This document shows, in pieces, positions 25,358 through 32,550 of a DNA stretch of 64,000 bases. The position numbers and the translations under genes were made by a program. The notes beneath the pieces were generated by a model that was not told the origin of the DNA, ran no database searches, and worked only from the letters and a program-made list of their open reading frames with translations. Numbering within the stretch: position 1 is the first letter of the stretch; each line of letters begins with the position of its first letter. Source of the DNA: Streptomyces sp. AC1-42W (GTDB lineage Bacteria; Actinomycetota; Actinomycetes; Streptomycetales; Streptomycetaceae). The stretch is from the NCBI RefSeq assembly GCF_003248355.1, contig NZ_QKWY01000002.1, forward strand, positions 2,976,001 through 3,040,000, written 5' to 3'.

Positions 25358-25888
25358 TCCCGAATTACCTTTCGGAGGTGTTTTCGATACATCGGAACCT
25401 GCGCTCGATCCCTGGCGCGATGAGCATCGATAGGGCTCTGGAATTCCAGGGTGTCAGGGACCGCCGGCGCGCCCGTAGCGCCACTTTGGCCGGATGGATC
25501 AAGGGAGGCTGGCCGGCCGAAGCGGGAAGTTGCTGCGCCGTGCGCGTTCGGCGGACATCGGCTCACCTCTCCCGGAAGGGGGAGAACAGCAGATTGGGAA
25601 CGGGGTTCCTTTCCCGACCTCACTGTAGGGGGAGCCGGTTGTTCAATCCAGTGCAATATGTGCAAGGTGGATTTGCTTGAGGTGGAATCGACGCTTTCCC
25701 CGAACGGGAGACGAAGGTTGGTTTAGCGGGCAACATAATGCTGTGATGTATCTCACGTTTAATTCATGGCTTCCGTTTCGGTGCATATACTGATTTCGCA
25801 ACGAGAAATCGTTCATGGGCGAGGTGTGGGCGACGTGCTCGCCTGTGCGCCCTTGATGAGTGATGGCCATTCATGACAGGGGGAAAAT
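25358..25888. other. 531-bp intergenic region, partly AT-rich
   Basis: No supported gene. The first half carries the methyltransferase promoter area. The second half (about 25620-25880) is clearly lower in GC and holds a Crp-like dyad (25742-25757), a good -10 TATACT at 25786-25791, and a GATTTC/GAAATC inverted repeat around 25792. These belong to control of the LuxR-type gene at 25889. Confidence 0.5.
25742..25757. promoter_or_regulatory. Crp-like site TGTGA-N6-TCACG
   Basis: TGTGATGTATCTCACG matches the general CRP dyad TGTGA-N6-TCACA in nine of ten specified positions and nearly fits the Streptomyces Crp consensus GTG-N6-GNCAC. It lies about 30 bases upstream of the putative -10 of the LuxR-type gene. 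Confidence 0.4.
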
Positions 25889-26182
25889 GTGTCTCGTGAA
25901 TCCCGTCAGATGTTAGAAGGGCAGCTCTCCGTCCTGGGTTCCGAACGTGCGACGACGGATCGCGTGTTGCGGAGGGCGCCCTTTCCGCTCACGCCGCGCG
26001 AGCGTCAGGTCCTCGATGAGATCAAAGAGGGGAAATCGAACAGGATGGTCGCGCGTTTGCTGGGGATATCCGAGCGAACCGTCAAGGTCCATCTGCATTC
26101 GATATTTATCAAGTTGGACGCGGCATCCCGCACCGAAGCTGTCATCGAAGGCATAAGGAGCGGCTGCATCAGCCTGCACTGA
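25889..26182 (+). CDS. Stand-alone LuxR-type HTH regulator with a TTA codon
   Basis: 97 residues from GTG 25889 with a GGGGG ribosome site five bases upstream. It is essentially one GerE-like DNA-binding domain: LTPRERQVLDEIKEGKSNRMVARLLGISERTVKVHLHSIFIKLDAASRTEAVI. There is no receiver or ATPase domain, so activity may be set by its level. Codon 9 is TTA (25913-25915), placing its translation under bldA control in Streptomyces, and GC is visibly lower than in surrounding genes. It sits at the edge of the tropolone-type cluster and is a plausible cluster activator. Confidence 0.88.
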   Translation: MSRESRQMLEGQLSVLGSERATTDRVLRRAPFPLTPRERQVLDEIKEGKSNRMVARLLGISERTVKVHLHSIFIKLDAASRTEAVIEGIRSGCISLH

Positions 26183-26188
26183 CCAAAC

Positions 26189-26227
26189 GGTGAGGGCCCC
26201 CGGCGCATCGCGCCGGGGGCCCTCACC
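26189..26227. terminator. Bidirectional terminator between LuxR and TetR2 genes
   Basis: Perfect 18-bp arms (26189-26206 and 26210-26227) with a three-base loop ATC, located just after the LuxR stop and 49 bases beyond the TetR2 stop on the other strand. Confidence 0.85.
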
Positions 26228-26275
26228 ATGTGCGTCGGATGTGACCGGCCGTGTTCCGGGGGAACCGGCCAGTGC

Positions 26276-26923
26276 TCAGGGGGTGCCAGCCGACAGTGTG
26301 CGCGCCAGGGAGAGCGTGAGCTGGGCGGTCGTGACCACGAGCTCCTCGTCGATGGGCGCACCGAGCACGAGTACACGGAAGTACAACGGGCCGAGGGAGA
26401 GATCGATGAGGTGGTCGACCCCCCGGTCCGCAACCGTGATGTCCTCACGGGCGAGGAGGTCGCGGAGCCCGGCGGCGTCCCGTTCCCGTTGTTCCCGCAG
26501 GAATCCGGAGCGCAGCGACGCCGCGGTGTCCTCGTTCAGTTGGGCGTGACCCAGAAGGGCCTGCAGCACCTGTCCGGCCGGCTCCTGGAAGAAGTCGGCC
26601 ACCCGCCGGAGGTGGGACGTGAGCGCCTCCTCGGCGCCGGCGTCGGTGTCCGGGCGCCATTCCAGGGCCTCGCGGGCGTCGTCGGTGAGAGTGTCGAGAA
26701 GGATGTCGACCTTCGACTTCCACCAGCGGTAGATCGTCTGCTTGGCCACGCCGGCACGCTGGGCGATGCCTTCGATGGTCAGGGCGGAGAACCCCCGCTC
26801 GACCAGGAGGTCGTCCGCGGCGTTCAGTACGGCCAGCCGGATGCTCTCGCTGCGGTAGGGTCCGGTCCGGCTGGTGGCCGTGGTCGCCCCACCGGCCGGT
26901 CGTGGTTTCCGCGTGGTACCGAT
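26276..26923 (-). CDS. TetR-family repressor 2, paralogue of TetR1, probable ATC start
   Basis: 215 residues if the start is ATC 26923-26921. The frame is open back to a TGA at 26940-26938 and contains no ATG, GTG or TTG before a GTG inside the HTH (AGVAKQ), which would delete half the DNA-binding domain. From the ATC the protein aligns with TetR1 without gaps through GPYRSESIRLAVLNAADDLLVERGFSALTIEGIAQ and AGVAKQTIYRWWKSKVDILLDTL. GAAGGG lies 11 bases upstream. Second gene after the MFS exporter on the same strand; it should bind the operator at 28378-28423. Confidence 0.82.
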   Translation of the reverse strand: MGTTRKPRPAGGATTATSRTGPYRSESIRLAVLNAADDLLVERGFSALTIEGIAQRAGVAKQTIYRWWKSKVDILLDTLTDDAREALEWRPDTDAGAEEALTSHLRRVADFFQEPAGQVLQALLGHAQLNEDTAASLRSGFLREQRERDAAGLRDLLAREDITVADRGVDHLIDLSLGPLYFRVLVLGAPIDEELVVTTAQLTLSLARTLSAGTP

Positions 26924-27008
26924 GGCTCCGTCAACCCTTCACGTCATGTCCGTCCCCGTAATTCTGTCACAGCGGGGGTCCGCCGCGGCCGAGCGCGGCG
27001 AACCCCGG

Positions 27009-28235
27009 TCAGGCGGTTTCGCGCCCGGTCCGCACCAGGCTGAGCAGCACGCCGAGGGAGAGCGCGGCGACGACCGCGCTGAATGTCTCACCGGCGGGGC
27101 GCAGGCTGGTCTCGCGGATCAGGATGCCCACGCCGATCGCGGGCACCGCCAGCATCGAGTAGAGGATGGCGAAGAAGGTGGACACCGACGCGCCGCGGTG
27201 CTGAGGGGCGCTGCGGGTGGTGATGCCGCTGATGCCGTGTCCGACCGCGATGCCCGTCGCCAGTCCGTTGACGATGGCCCCGGCGAACAGCGGGGTGAGT
27301 GTGCTGGTGGCCATCGCGGTGGCGATCAGGACGGCCGCGACGATCAGGCCCAGGCAGGCCGCGGGCAGGGCGGTGCCGGGCTTGAGGGTGCGGACCAGGA
27401 GCTGGCCGAGCGCGGTGCACGCGAAGGCGGCGAAGACGACGAGGCCGGTCAGTGAGTGGCTGGACTCGTGCAGCACCGTGCCAAGGAACAGGCCGGTCAC
27501 GGCGGTCAGGACGCCGAGGACGGCGAAGCCGGCGCCCGCCGCCATCGCCGACCGCAGGAAGTCGGACCGGATCTCGCCCGGGATGTGCAGGGGCTGGAAC
27601 TGCAGCGAGAAGCCGGACCGGTGGGCCGAGCTCTCATCGTTCAGCAGGACGCCGACGGCGGCGATGGCGGCGAGGGCCAGCATGGCGACCCAGGGGGTGC
27701 GCAGCGGAGACGGCGCGAGGTCCGCCAGAATGCCCGCCAGCAGAGTGCCGCACGCGAGTCCGCCCATGTTCGCGAACAGGGCGATGGTGGCCGGCTTGAC
27801 GCGGCTGTGCTGCCCGAGCCGCTCGGCGAGTGAGGCCGTCGCGGCGCCGGTGATCAGTGCCGCGGAGAACCCGGAGATGATCCGGGCGACGATCATGGCG
27901 GTGACGTTCTGCGCCAGCAGGAACACCACTGCCGCCATGACGGACAACAGGGTGGCGGCGACGAGCACGGGACGACGCCCGATCTGGTCCGAGAGCCGGC
28001 CGAAGACCAGGAGTCCGAGGACGACCCCCAGCGCGTAGACGGCGAAGATCACGGTCACGGTGAACGGTGTGAAGCCGAACTCGTCGCCGTAGAGCGGGTA
28101 GAGGGGGGTGGGCGCGGTAGTGCCCGCCATGGTGATCCAGAAGGCGAAGGCCACGCTGAACGCGGCGAGGCCGGTGCCACGTGCTGTCGCTGGCGCGCCG
28201 GTCCGGTCGCCGGCGCGAACGGTCGAGTTTCCCAC
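27009..28235 (-). CDS. MFS transporter (12 TM, DHA1-like)
   Basis: 408 residues from GTG 28235 (GAGAGG eight bases upstream). Twelve predicted helices, motif A in FGRLSDQIGRRPVLVAATLLS, and an IARIISGFSAALITGAATASLAE stretch. Probably a proton-coupled exporter. It precedes the TetR2 gene by 85 bases, and the promoter 150 bases upstream carries the TetR operator, giving a classic TetR-controlled efflux unit. Substrate unknown; its operator shared with the TetR1-SIP unit at the other end of the cluster suggests a tropolone or related aromatic. Confidence 0.87.
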   Translation of the reverse strand: MGNSTVRAGDRTGAPATARGTGLAAFSVAFAFWITMAGTTAPTPLYPLYGDEFGFTPFTVTVIFAVYALGVVLGLLVFGRLSDQIGRRPVLVAATLLSVMAAVVFLLAQNVTAMIVARIISGFSAALITGAATASLAERLGQHSRVKPATIALFANMGGLACGTLLAGILADLAPSPLRTPWVAMLALAAIAAVGVLLNDESSAHRSGFSLQFQPLHIPGEIRSDFLRSAMAAGAGFAVLGVLTAVTGLFLGTVLHESSHSLTGLVVFAAFACTALGQLLVRTLKPGTALPAACLGLIVAAVLIATAMATSTLTPLFAGAIVNGLATGIAVGHGISGITTRSAPQHRGASVSTFFAILYSMLAVPAIGVGILIRETSLRPAGETFSAVVAALSLGVLLSLVRTGRETA

Positions 28236-28377
28236 TGCGGTGGCCTCTCATGAGCGATGGAAGAGCGGAAGGGAGTGGTGCGGGCGGCCGCCCGCACCAT
28301 CGGGGAAACGGCTTCGGGGCACAGGTGTGCCGTACGGGCGTGCGCACAGGTATGACGCACGCACATGACAAGACTTG

Positions 28378-28423
28378 CCGTTGCGTCTACTCAGAGGCTA
28401 GACCAGTCGGTGCGTCTATTCAA
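28378..28423 (-). promoter_or_regulatory. MFS-TetR2 promoter with operator in the spacer
   Basis: Minus strand: -35 TTGAAT (28423-28418), 17-base spacer, -10 TAGCCT (28400-28395). The spacer contains ACGCACCG-N4-GTCTAG exactly as at 9278-9306. A further copy of TAGACGCAACGG follows at 28389-28378, over the transcription start, and is identical to the 12-mer at 9282-9293. The rest of the 318-bp gap to the ggt gene contains no supported gene. Confidence 0.8.
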
Positions 28424-28553
28424 TGCGCTCGACGCACGGCAGGGAATGGGTGGACCGGGCCGGTGGCTGTCGGGCCTTCGGGTTCGAGGCGGTCCTGACG
28501 ATGCGGGGGCGGCGGCGTTACTCTGCGCGGACGATCCTTCACCGGAGGTACGC

Positions 28554-30371
28554 ATGCGACGTTCCGTCAGGCGAAATGTGTCGTTGGCGGCGGTTCTCGC
28601 CGCCACCCTGTCCGTCGGGGCCGCCGCCCCGGCCTCGTCCGCCCACCCCGCCCACGCCCCGGCGCCACCGGACAAGTCGCCGGTCGCGGTGGGGTACGGG
28701 GGCGCCGTCTCCAGCGTGGACGCGGACGCCACCGCCGCCGGCATCGAGGTGCTGCGCAAGGGCGGCAACGCGGTGGACGCCGCCGTGGCCACGGCCGCCG
28801 CGCTGGGCGTGACCGAGCCGTACTCCGCGGGGCTCGGCGGCGGCGGGTACTTCGTGTACTACGACGCCCGCACCCGTACCGTGCGGACCATCGACGGCCG
28901 CGAGACCGCGCCGCGCAGCGCCGACTCCGCCCTCTTCCTGGAGAACGGCAAACCGCTCGCCTTCGCCGACGCCGTCACCAGCGGGCTGGCCGTCGGCACC
29001 CCCGGCACGCCCGCCACCTGGGACACCGCCCTGGACGCCTGGGGCAGCAAGTCGCTGCGGAAGGTCCTCGCGCCGGCCGAACGCCTCGCCCGCCAGGGCT
29101 TCGTCGTCGACGAAACGTTCCGCTCGCAGACGGCGGGCAACGAGGAGCGGTTCCGGGACTTCCCGGCCACCCGGAAGCTGTTCCTGCCCGGCGGGAAGCT
29201 GCCCGAGGTCGGCGCGGTCTTCCGGAACCCGGATCTCGCGCGTACCTACCGGGAGGTCGGCCGCGAGGGCGTCGCCGCGCTGTACAAGGGCGAGCTGGCC
29301 CGCGACATCGTACGCACCGTGCGCAACCCGCCCGTCGACCCCGCGTCCGACCGGGTCGTCCGGCCCGGCGACCTGACCGCCCGGGACCTGCGCTCCTACC
29401 GCGCGCTGCGGCAGGCGCCCACGAAGGTGAACTACCGGGGGCTCGACGTGTACGGCATGGCACCGTCCTCCTCCGGCGGCACGACGGTGGGCGAGGCCCT
29501 CAACATCCTGGAGTCCACCGACCTCGCGCGGGCGAGCGAGGAGCGCTACCTCCACCGCTTCATCGAGGCCAGCCGCATCGCCTTCGCCGACCGGGGGCGC
29601 TGGGTCGGCGACCCCGCGTTCGAGGACGTGCCGACCCGCGGCCTGCTCAGCCAGAGGTTCGCCGACGCGCGCGCGTGCCTGATCCGGGACGACGCCGTGC
29701 TGCCCAGCCCGCTCGCACCCGGCGACCCGCGCCACCCCGGCGCCTGCCGCTCCGCGGGGAAGGCCGCGCCGACCACGTACGAGGGCGAGAACACCACCCA
29801 TCTGACGACCGCCGACAAGTGGGGCAACGTCGTCGCCTACACCCTGACCATCGAGCAGACCGGCGGCAGCGGGATCACCGTGCCGGGGCGCGGCTTCCTG
29901 CTCAACAACGAGCTGACCGACTTCTCCTTCGCCCCGGCCGACCCGGCCGTCCACGACCCGAACCTCCCCGGTCCCGGCAAGCGCCCCCGCTCGTCCATCT
30001 CGCCGACCATCGTGCTGCGGCACGACCGGCCGGTGCTGGCCCTGGGCTCACCCGGCGGCGCCACCATCATCACCACCGTCCTCCAGTCGCTGATCGGCAC
30101 GGTGGACCGGGGGCTGCCGCTGGTCGAGGCCATCGCGGCGCCGCGGGCCAGCCAGCGCAACGCGGCGGCGACCGAACTGGAACCGGCGCTGTGGAACAGC
30201 CCGCTGCGGGCGAAGCTGGAAGGCATCGGACACGTCTTCAAGCTCAACCCGGAGATCGGCGCGGCCACTGGTGTGCAGCGGCTGCCCGACGGGCGGTGGC
30301 TCGCGGCGGCCGAGAAGGAGCGGCGCGGCGGCGGCTCCGCGATGGTGGTGAGGCCCGCCGGGCGGCCCTGA
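28554..30371 (+). CDS. ggt: Secreted gamma-glutamyltransferase
   Basis: 605 residues from ATG 28554 with GGAGG upstream. Signal peptide: basic RRSVRRN, hydrophobic VSLAAVLAATLSVGAAAPA, cleavage near SSA-HP. Processed N-terminal-nucleophile hydrolase: EVLRKGGNAVDAAVATAAALGVTEPYSAG in the large subunit, autoprocessing and catalytic Thr at residue 414 in GENTTHLTT, and ALGSPGGATIITTVLQ in the small subunit. It cleaves glutathione and other gamma-glutamyl compounds outside the membrane. Convergent with the methionine aminopeptidase gene only eight bases away. Confidence 0.93.
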   Translation: MRRSVRRNVSLAAVLAATLSVGAAAPASSAHPAHAPAPPDKSPVAVGYGGAVSSVDADATAAGIEVLRKGGNAVDAAVATAAALGVTEPYSAGLGGGGYFVYYDARTRTVRTIDGRETAPRSADSALFLENGKPLAFADAVTSGLAVGTPGTPATWDTALDAWGSKSLRKVLAPAERLARQGFVVDETFRSQTAGNEERFRDFPATRKLFLPGGKLPEVGAVFRNPDLARTYREVGREGVAALYKGELARDIVRTVRNPPVDPASDRVVRPGDLTARDLRSYRALRQAPTKVNYRGLDVYGMAPSSSGGTTVGEALNILESTDLARASEERYLHRFIEASRIAFADRGRWVGDPAFEDVPTRGLLSQRFADARACLIRDDAVLPSPLAPGDPRHPGACRSAGKAAPTTYEGENTTHLTTADKWGNVVAYTLTIEQTGGSGITVPGRGFLLNNELTDFSFAPADPAVHDPNLPGPGKRPRSSISPTIVLRHDRPVLALGSPGGATIITTVLQSLIGTVDRGLPLVEAIAAPRASQRNAAATELEPALWNSPLRAKLEGIGHVFKLNPEIGAATGVQRLPDGRWLAAAEKERRGGGSAMVVRPAGRP

Positions 30372-30379
30372 CGGGATGC

Positions 30380-31147
30380 TCAGAGCGCGGTGAGGATACG
30401 CGGTCCGTCGTCCGTGATCGCGACGGTGTGCTCGGCGTGCGCGGCGCGGCTGCCGTCCGTCGTACGCAGGGTCCATCCGTCGCGGTCCGTCCGGAACGTG
30501 TCCACGCCGCCGCCGATCAGCATCGGTTCGATGGCCAGCACCATGCCGTGGCGCAGGAGCATCCCGCGCCCCGGCCGGCCCTCGTTGGGCACCCCCGGGT
30601 CCTCGTGCATCTCGCGGCCCACGCCGTGTCCGCCGAACCCCTCGGGGATGCCGTAGCCGGCGGCGCGGCAGACCGTGCCGATGGCGTGCGCGATGTCGCC
30701 GATGCGGTTGCCCGCGGTGGCCGCCGCGATGCCCGCCGCCAGGGCCTCGTACGCGGTGTCGACGAGCCGGGTGTCGGCGGGGCGGGCCCGGCCCACGGTG
30801 AAGCTGATCGCCGAGTCGCCGGCCCAGCCGTCGAGCGTCGCGCCCGCGTCGATGCTCACCAGGTCGCCGTCGCGCAGCCGGTAGTCGGTGGGGATGCCGT
30901 GCACGATGGCGTCGTTGACCGACGCGCAGATGACGGCGGGGAAGGGGACCGGGGCGAAGTGCGGCCGGTAGCCGAGGAACGGCGAGCCGGCGCCGGCCTC
31001 ACGCAGCACCCCGCGCGCCACCTCGTCGAGTTCGCGCAGCGAGACGCCGGCCGCGGCCGCCTCCCGCGCGGCCGTCAGCATCCGTGCGACGACCCGGCCG
31101 GTCGCCCGCATGGCTTCGATGGATGTGTCCGTCTTGAGTTGCACCAT
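30380..31147 (-). CDS. map: Type I methionine aminopeptidase, leaderless
   Basis: 255 residues from ATG 31147. Metal ligands are in SIDAGATLDGWAGDSAISF (two Asp), GHGVGREMHEDP (His), LAIEPML (Glu) and AHAEHTVAI (Glu); removes initiator Met from nascent proteins. There is no ribosome site, and a -10 (TATAGT, 31160-31155) ends seven bases before the ATG, so the mRNA should be leaderless. Streptomyces carry several map genes; this one diverges from an XRE regulator across a 60-bp region full of repeats, so it is unusually regulated for a housekeeping function. Confidence 0.93.
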   Translation of the reverse strand: MVQLKTDTSIEAMRATGRVVARMLTAAREAAAAGVSLRELDEVARGVLREAGAGSPFLGYRPHFAPVPFPAVICASVNDAIVHGIPTDYRLRDGDLVSIDAGATLDGWAGDSAISFTVGRARPADTRLVDTAYEALAAGIAAATAGNRIGDIAHAIGTVCRAAGYGIPEGFGGHGVGREMHEDPGVPNEGRPGRGMLLRHGMVLAIEPMLIGGGVDTFRTDRDGWTLRTTDGSRAAHAEHTVAITDDGPRILTAL

Positions 31148-31148
31148 G

Positions 31149-31201
31149 CCAATTACTATACCGGATTCCAATTACTATACCGATCCGGTCGGTATTAGAA
31201 T
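31149..31201. promoter_or_regulatory. Divergent leaderless promoters with tandem repeats and palindrome
   Basis: CCAATTACTATACCG occurs at 31149-31163 and 31168-31182, a direct repeat of 19-bp period. A palindrome ATACCGA-TCCGG-TCGGTAT spans 31177-31195. The map -10 (TATAGT) lies in the first repeat; TAGAAT (31196-31201), six bases before the XRE ATG, is the other -10. A regulator bound here would cover both promoters; the XRE protein is the obvious candidate. Confidence 0.7.
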
Positions 31202-31207
31202 GACGGC

Positions 31208-31489
31208 ATGGTCCGCACCCCCCTGACCCCCGAAGAGCGCCTGCGCGGCGAACGGCTCGGCCGGCTGCTGCGCGAGGCGCGCGGCGCCCGCAGCATGACC
31301 GACATCGCCGCCCGGGCCGGCATCTCGGCGGAGACCCTGCGGAAGATCGAGACCGGCCGCGCCCCCACCCCCGCGTTCTTCACCGTCGCCGCGCTGGCCG
31401 GCGCGCTCGGCCTCTCCATGGACGAACTCCTGCTGCGCTGCACCCCGGAACCGGAGGCCGTACCGGCGGCCGTCCCGCTGGCCGGCTAG
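31208..31489 (+). CDS. Small XRE-family regulator divergent from map
   Basis: 93 residues from ATG 31208. The HTH runs RLGRLLREARGARSMTDIAARAGISAETLRKIETGRAPTPAFFTVAALAGALGLSMDELL. No effector domain follows. It has no ribosome site and a -10 six bases upstream, so it is probably translated from a leaderless mRNA. The tandem and inverted repeats in the shared promoter make it the likely autoregulator and regulator of the aminopeptidase gene. Confidence 0.88.
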   Translation: MVRTPLTPEERLRGERLGRLLREARGARSMTDIAARAGISAETLRKIETGRAPTPAFFTVAALAGALGLSMDELLLRCTPEPEAVPAAVPLAG

Positions 31490-31650
31490 CACCCGGCGCA
31501 CCGGCGGTACGTCACCCGCGCAACCGTGGTACGCGCCCGGCGCGTCGCGTACTGGCCCGCACGGGTGTGAAACATGATCGACTCGGCCGGTTCACGGCGA
31601 TGGTCTTGCCCCGCCGTGTGGTGGGGCCTACGTTCTCCCGTACGCACGTG

Positions 31651-31666
31651 TTCTACGGGCGTAGAA
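31651..31666. promoter_or_regulatory. Palindrome upstream of the pyrimidine-catabolism operon
   Basis: TTCTACGGGCGTAGAA has perfect 7-bp arms around GG and lies 42 bases before the amidohydrolase ATG, in the 218-bp gap after the XRE gene. Candidate operator of the operon. Nothing else stands out in the gap. Confidence 0.5.
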
Positions 31667-31707
31667 GCATCAAGAGGCTCTCTGACGCCGCGTCGAAGGA
31701 GCAGCTC

Positions 31708-32550
31708 ATGTCCCACGTCGTACGCGCCGCACTCGTCCAGGCGACCTGGACGGGCGACACCGCATCCATGATCGCCAAGCATGAGGAGCACGCCCGCGAG
31801 GCCGCCCGGCAGGGCGCGGGCATCATCGGCTTCCAGGAAGTCTTCAACGCCCCCTACTTCTGCCAGGTCCAGGAGCCCGAGCACTACCGCTGGGCCGAAC
31901 CGGTACCGGACGGCCCGACCGTACGGCGGATGCGGGACCTCGCCCGCGAGACCGGCATGGTGATCGTCGTCCCGGTCTTCGAACTGGAGCAGTCCGGCTT
32001 CTACTACAACACCGCCGCAGTGATCGACGCGGACGGCTCCTACCTCGGCAAGTACCGCAAGCACCACATCCCGCAGGTCGAGGGCTTCTGGGAGAAGTAC
32101 TACTTCAAACCCGGCAACGCCGGCTGGCCCGTCTTCGACACCGCGGTCGGCAAGGTCGGCGTCTACATCTGCTACGACCGGCACTTCCCCGAGGGCTGGC
32201 GCCAACTCGGCCTGGGCGGCGCCCAGATCGTCTACAACCCGTCCGCCACCTCGCGCGGCCTCTCCGCCTATCTGTGGCAGCTGGAGCAGCCCGCCGCCGC
32301 CGTCGCCAACGAGTACTACGTCGCCGCGATCAACCGCGTCGGCCGGGAGGAGTACGGCGACAACGACTTCTACGGCACCAGCTACTTCGTGGACCCGCGC
32401 GGCCGGTTCGTCGGCGACGTCGCCTCCGACAAGGAGGAGGAACTCGTCGTACGGGACCTGGACCTCGGGCTCATCGACGAGGTCCGCCAACAGTGGGCGT
32501 TCTACCGGGACCGCCGACCCGACGCGTACGGGGGGCTGATCGAGCCGTGA
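31708..32550 (+). CDS. Nitrilase-superfamily amidohydrolase (beta-ureidopropionase type)
   Basis: 280 residues from ATG 31708 (AAGGAG upstream). The Glu-Lys-Cys triad is visible: E in IIGFQEVFNAPYF, K in YRKHHIPQ and C in VGVYICYDRHFPEGWR. Followed by an omega-transaminase and dihydropyrimidinase, so the likely reaction is hydrolysis of N-carbamoyl-beta-alanine to beta-alanine, CO2 and ammonia, the last ring-derived step of reductive pyrimidine breakdown. An N-carbamoylputrescine hydrolase role is possible by similarity but less likely from context. Its stop overlaps the aminotransferase start (GTGA). Confidence 0.88.
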   Translation: MSHVVRAALVQATWTGDTASMIAKHEEHAREAARQGAGIIGFQEVFNAPYFCQVQEPEHYRWAEPVPDGPTVRRMRDLARETGMVIVVPVFELEQSGFYYNTAAVIDADGSYLGKYRKHHIPQVEGFWEKYYFKPGNAGWPVFDTAVGKVGVYICYDRHFPEGWRQLGLGGAQIVYNPSATSRGLSAYLWQLEQPAAAVANEYYVAAINRVGREEYGDNDFYGTSYFVDPRGRFVGDVASDKEEELVVRDLDLGLIDEVRQQWAFYRDRRPDAYGGLIEP

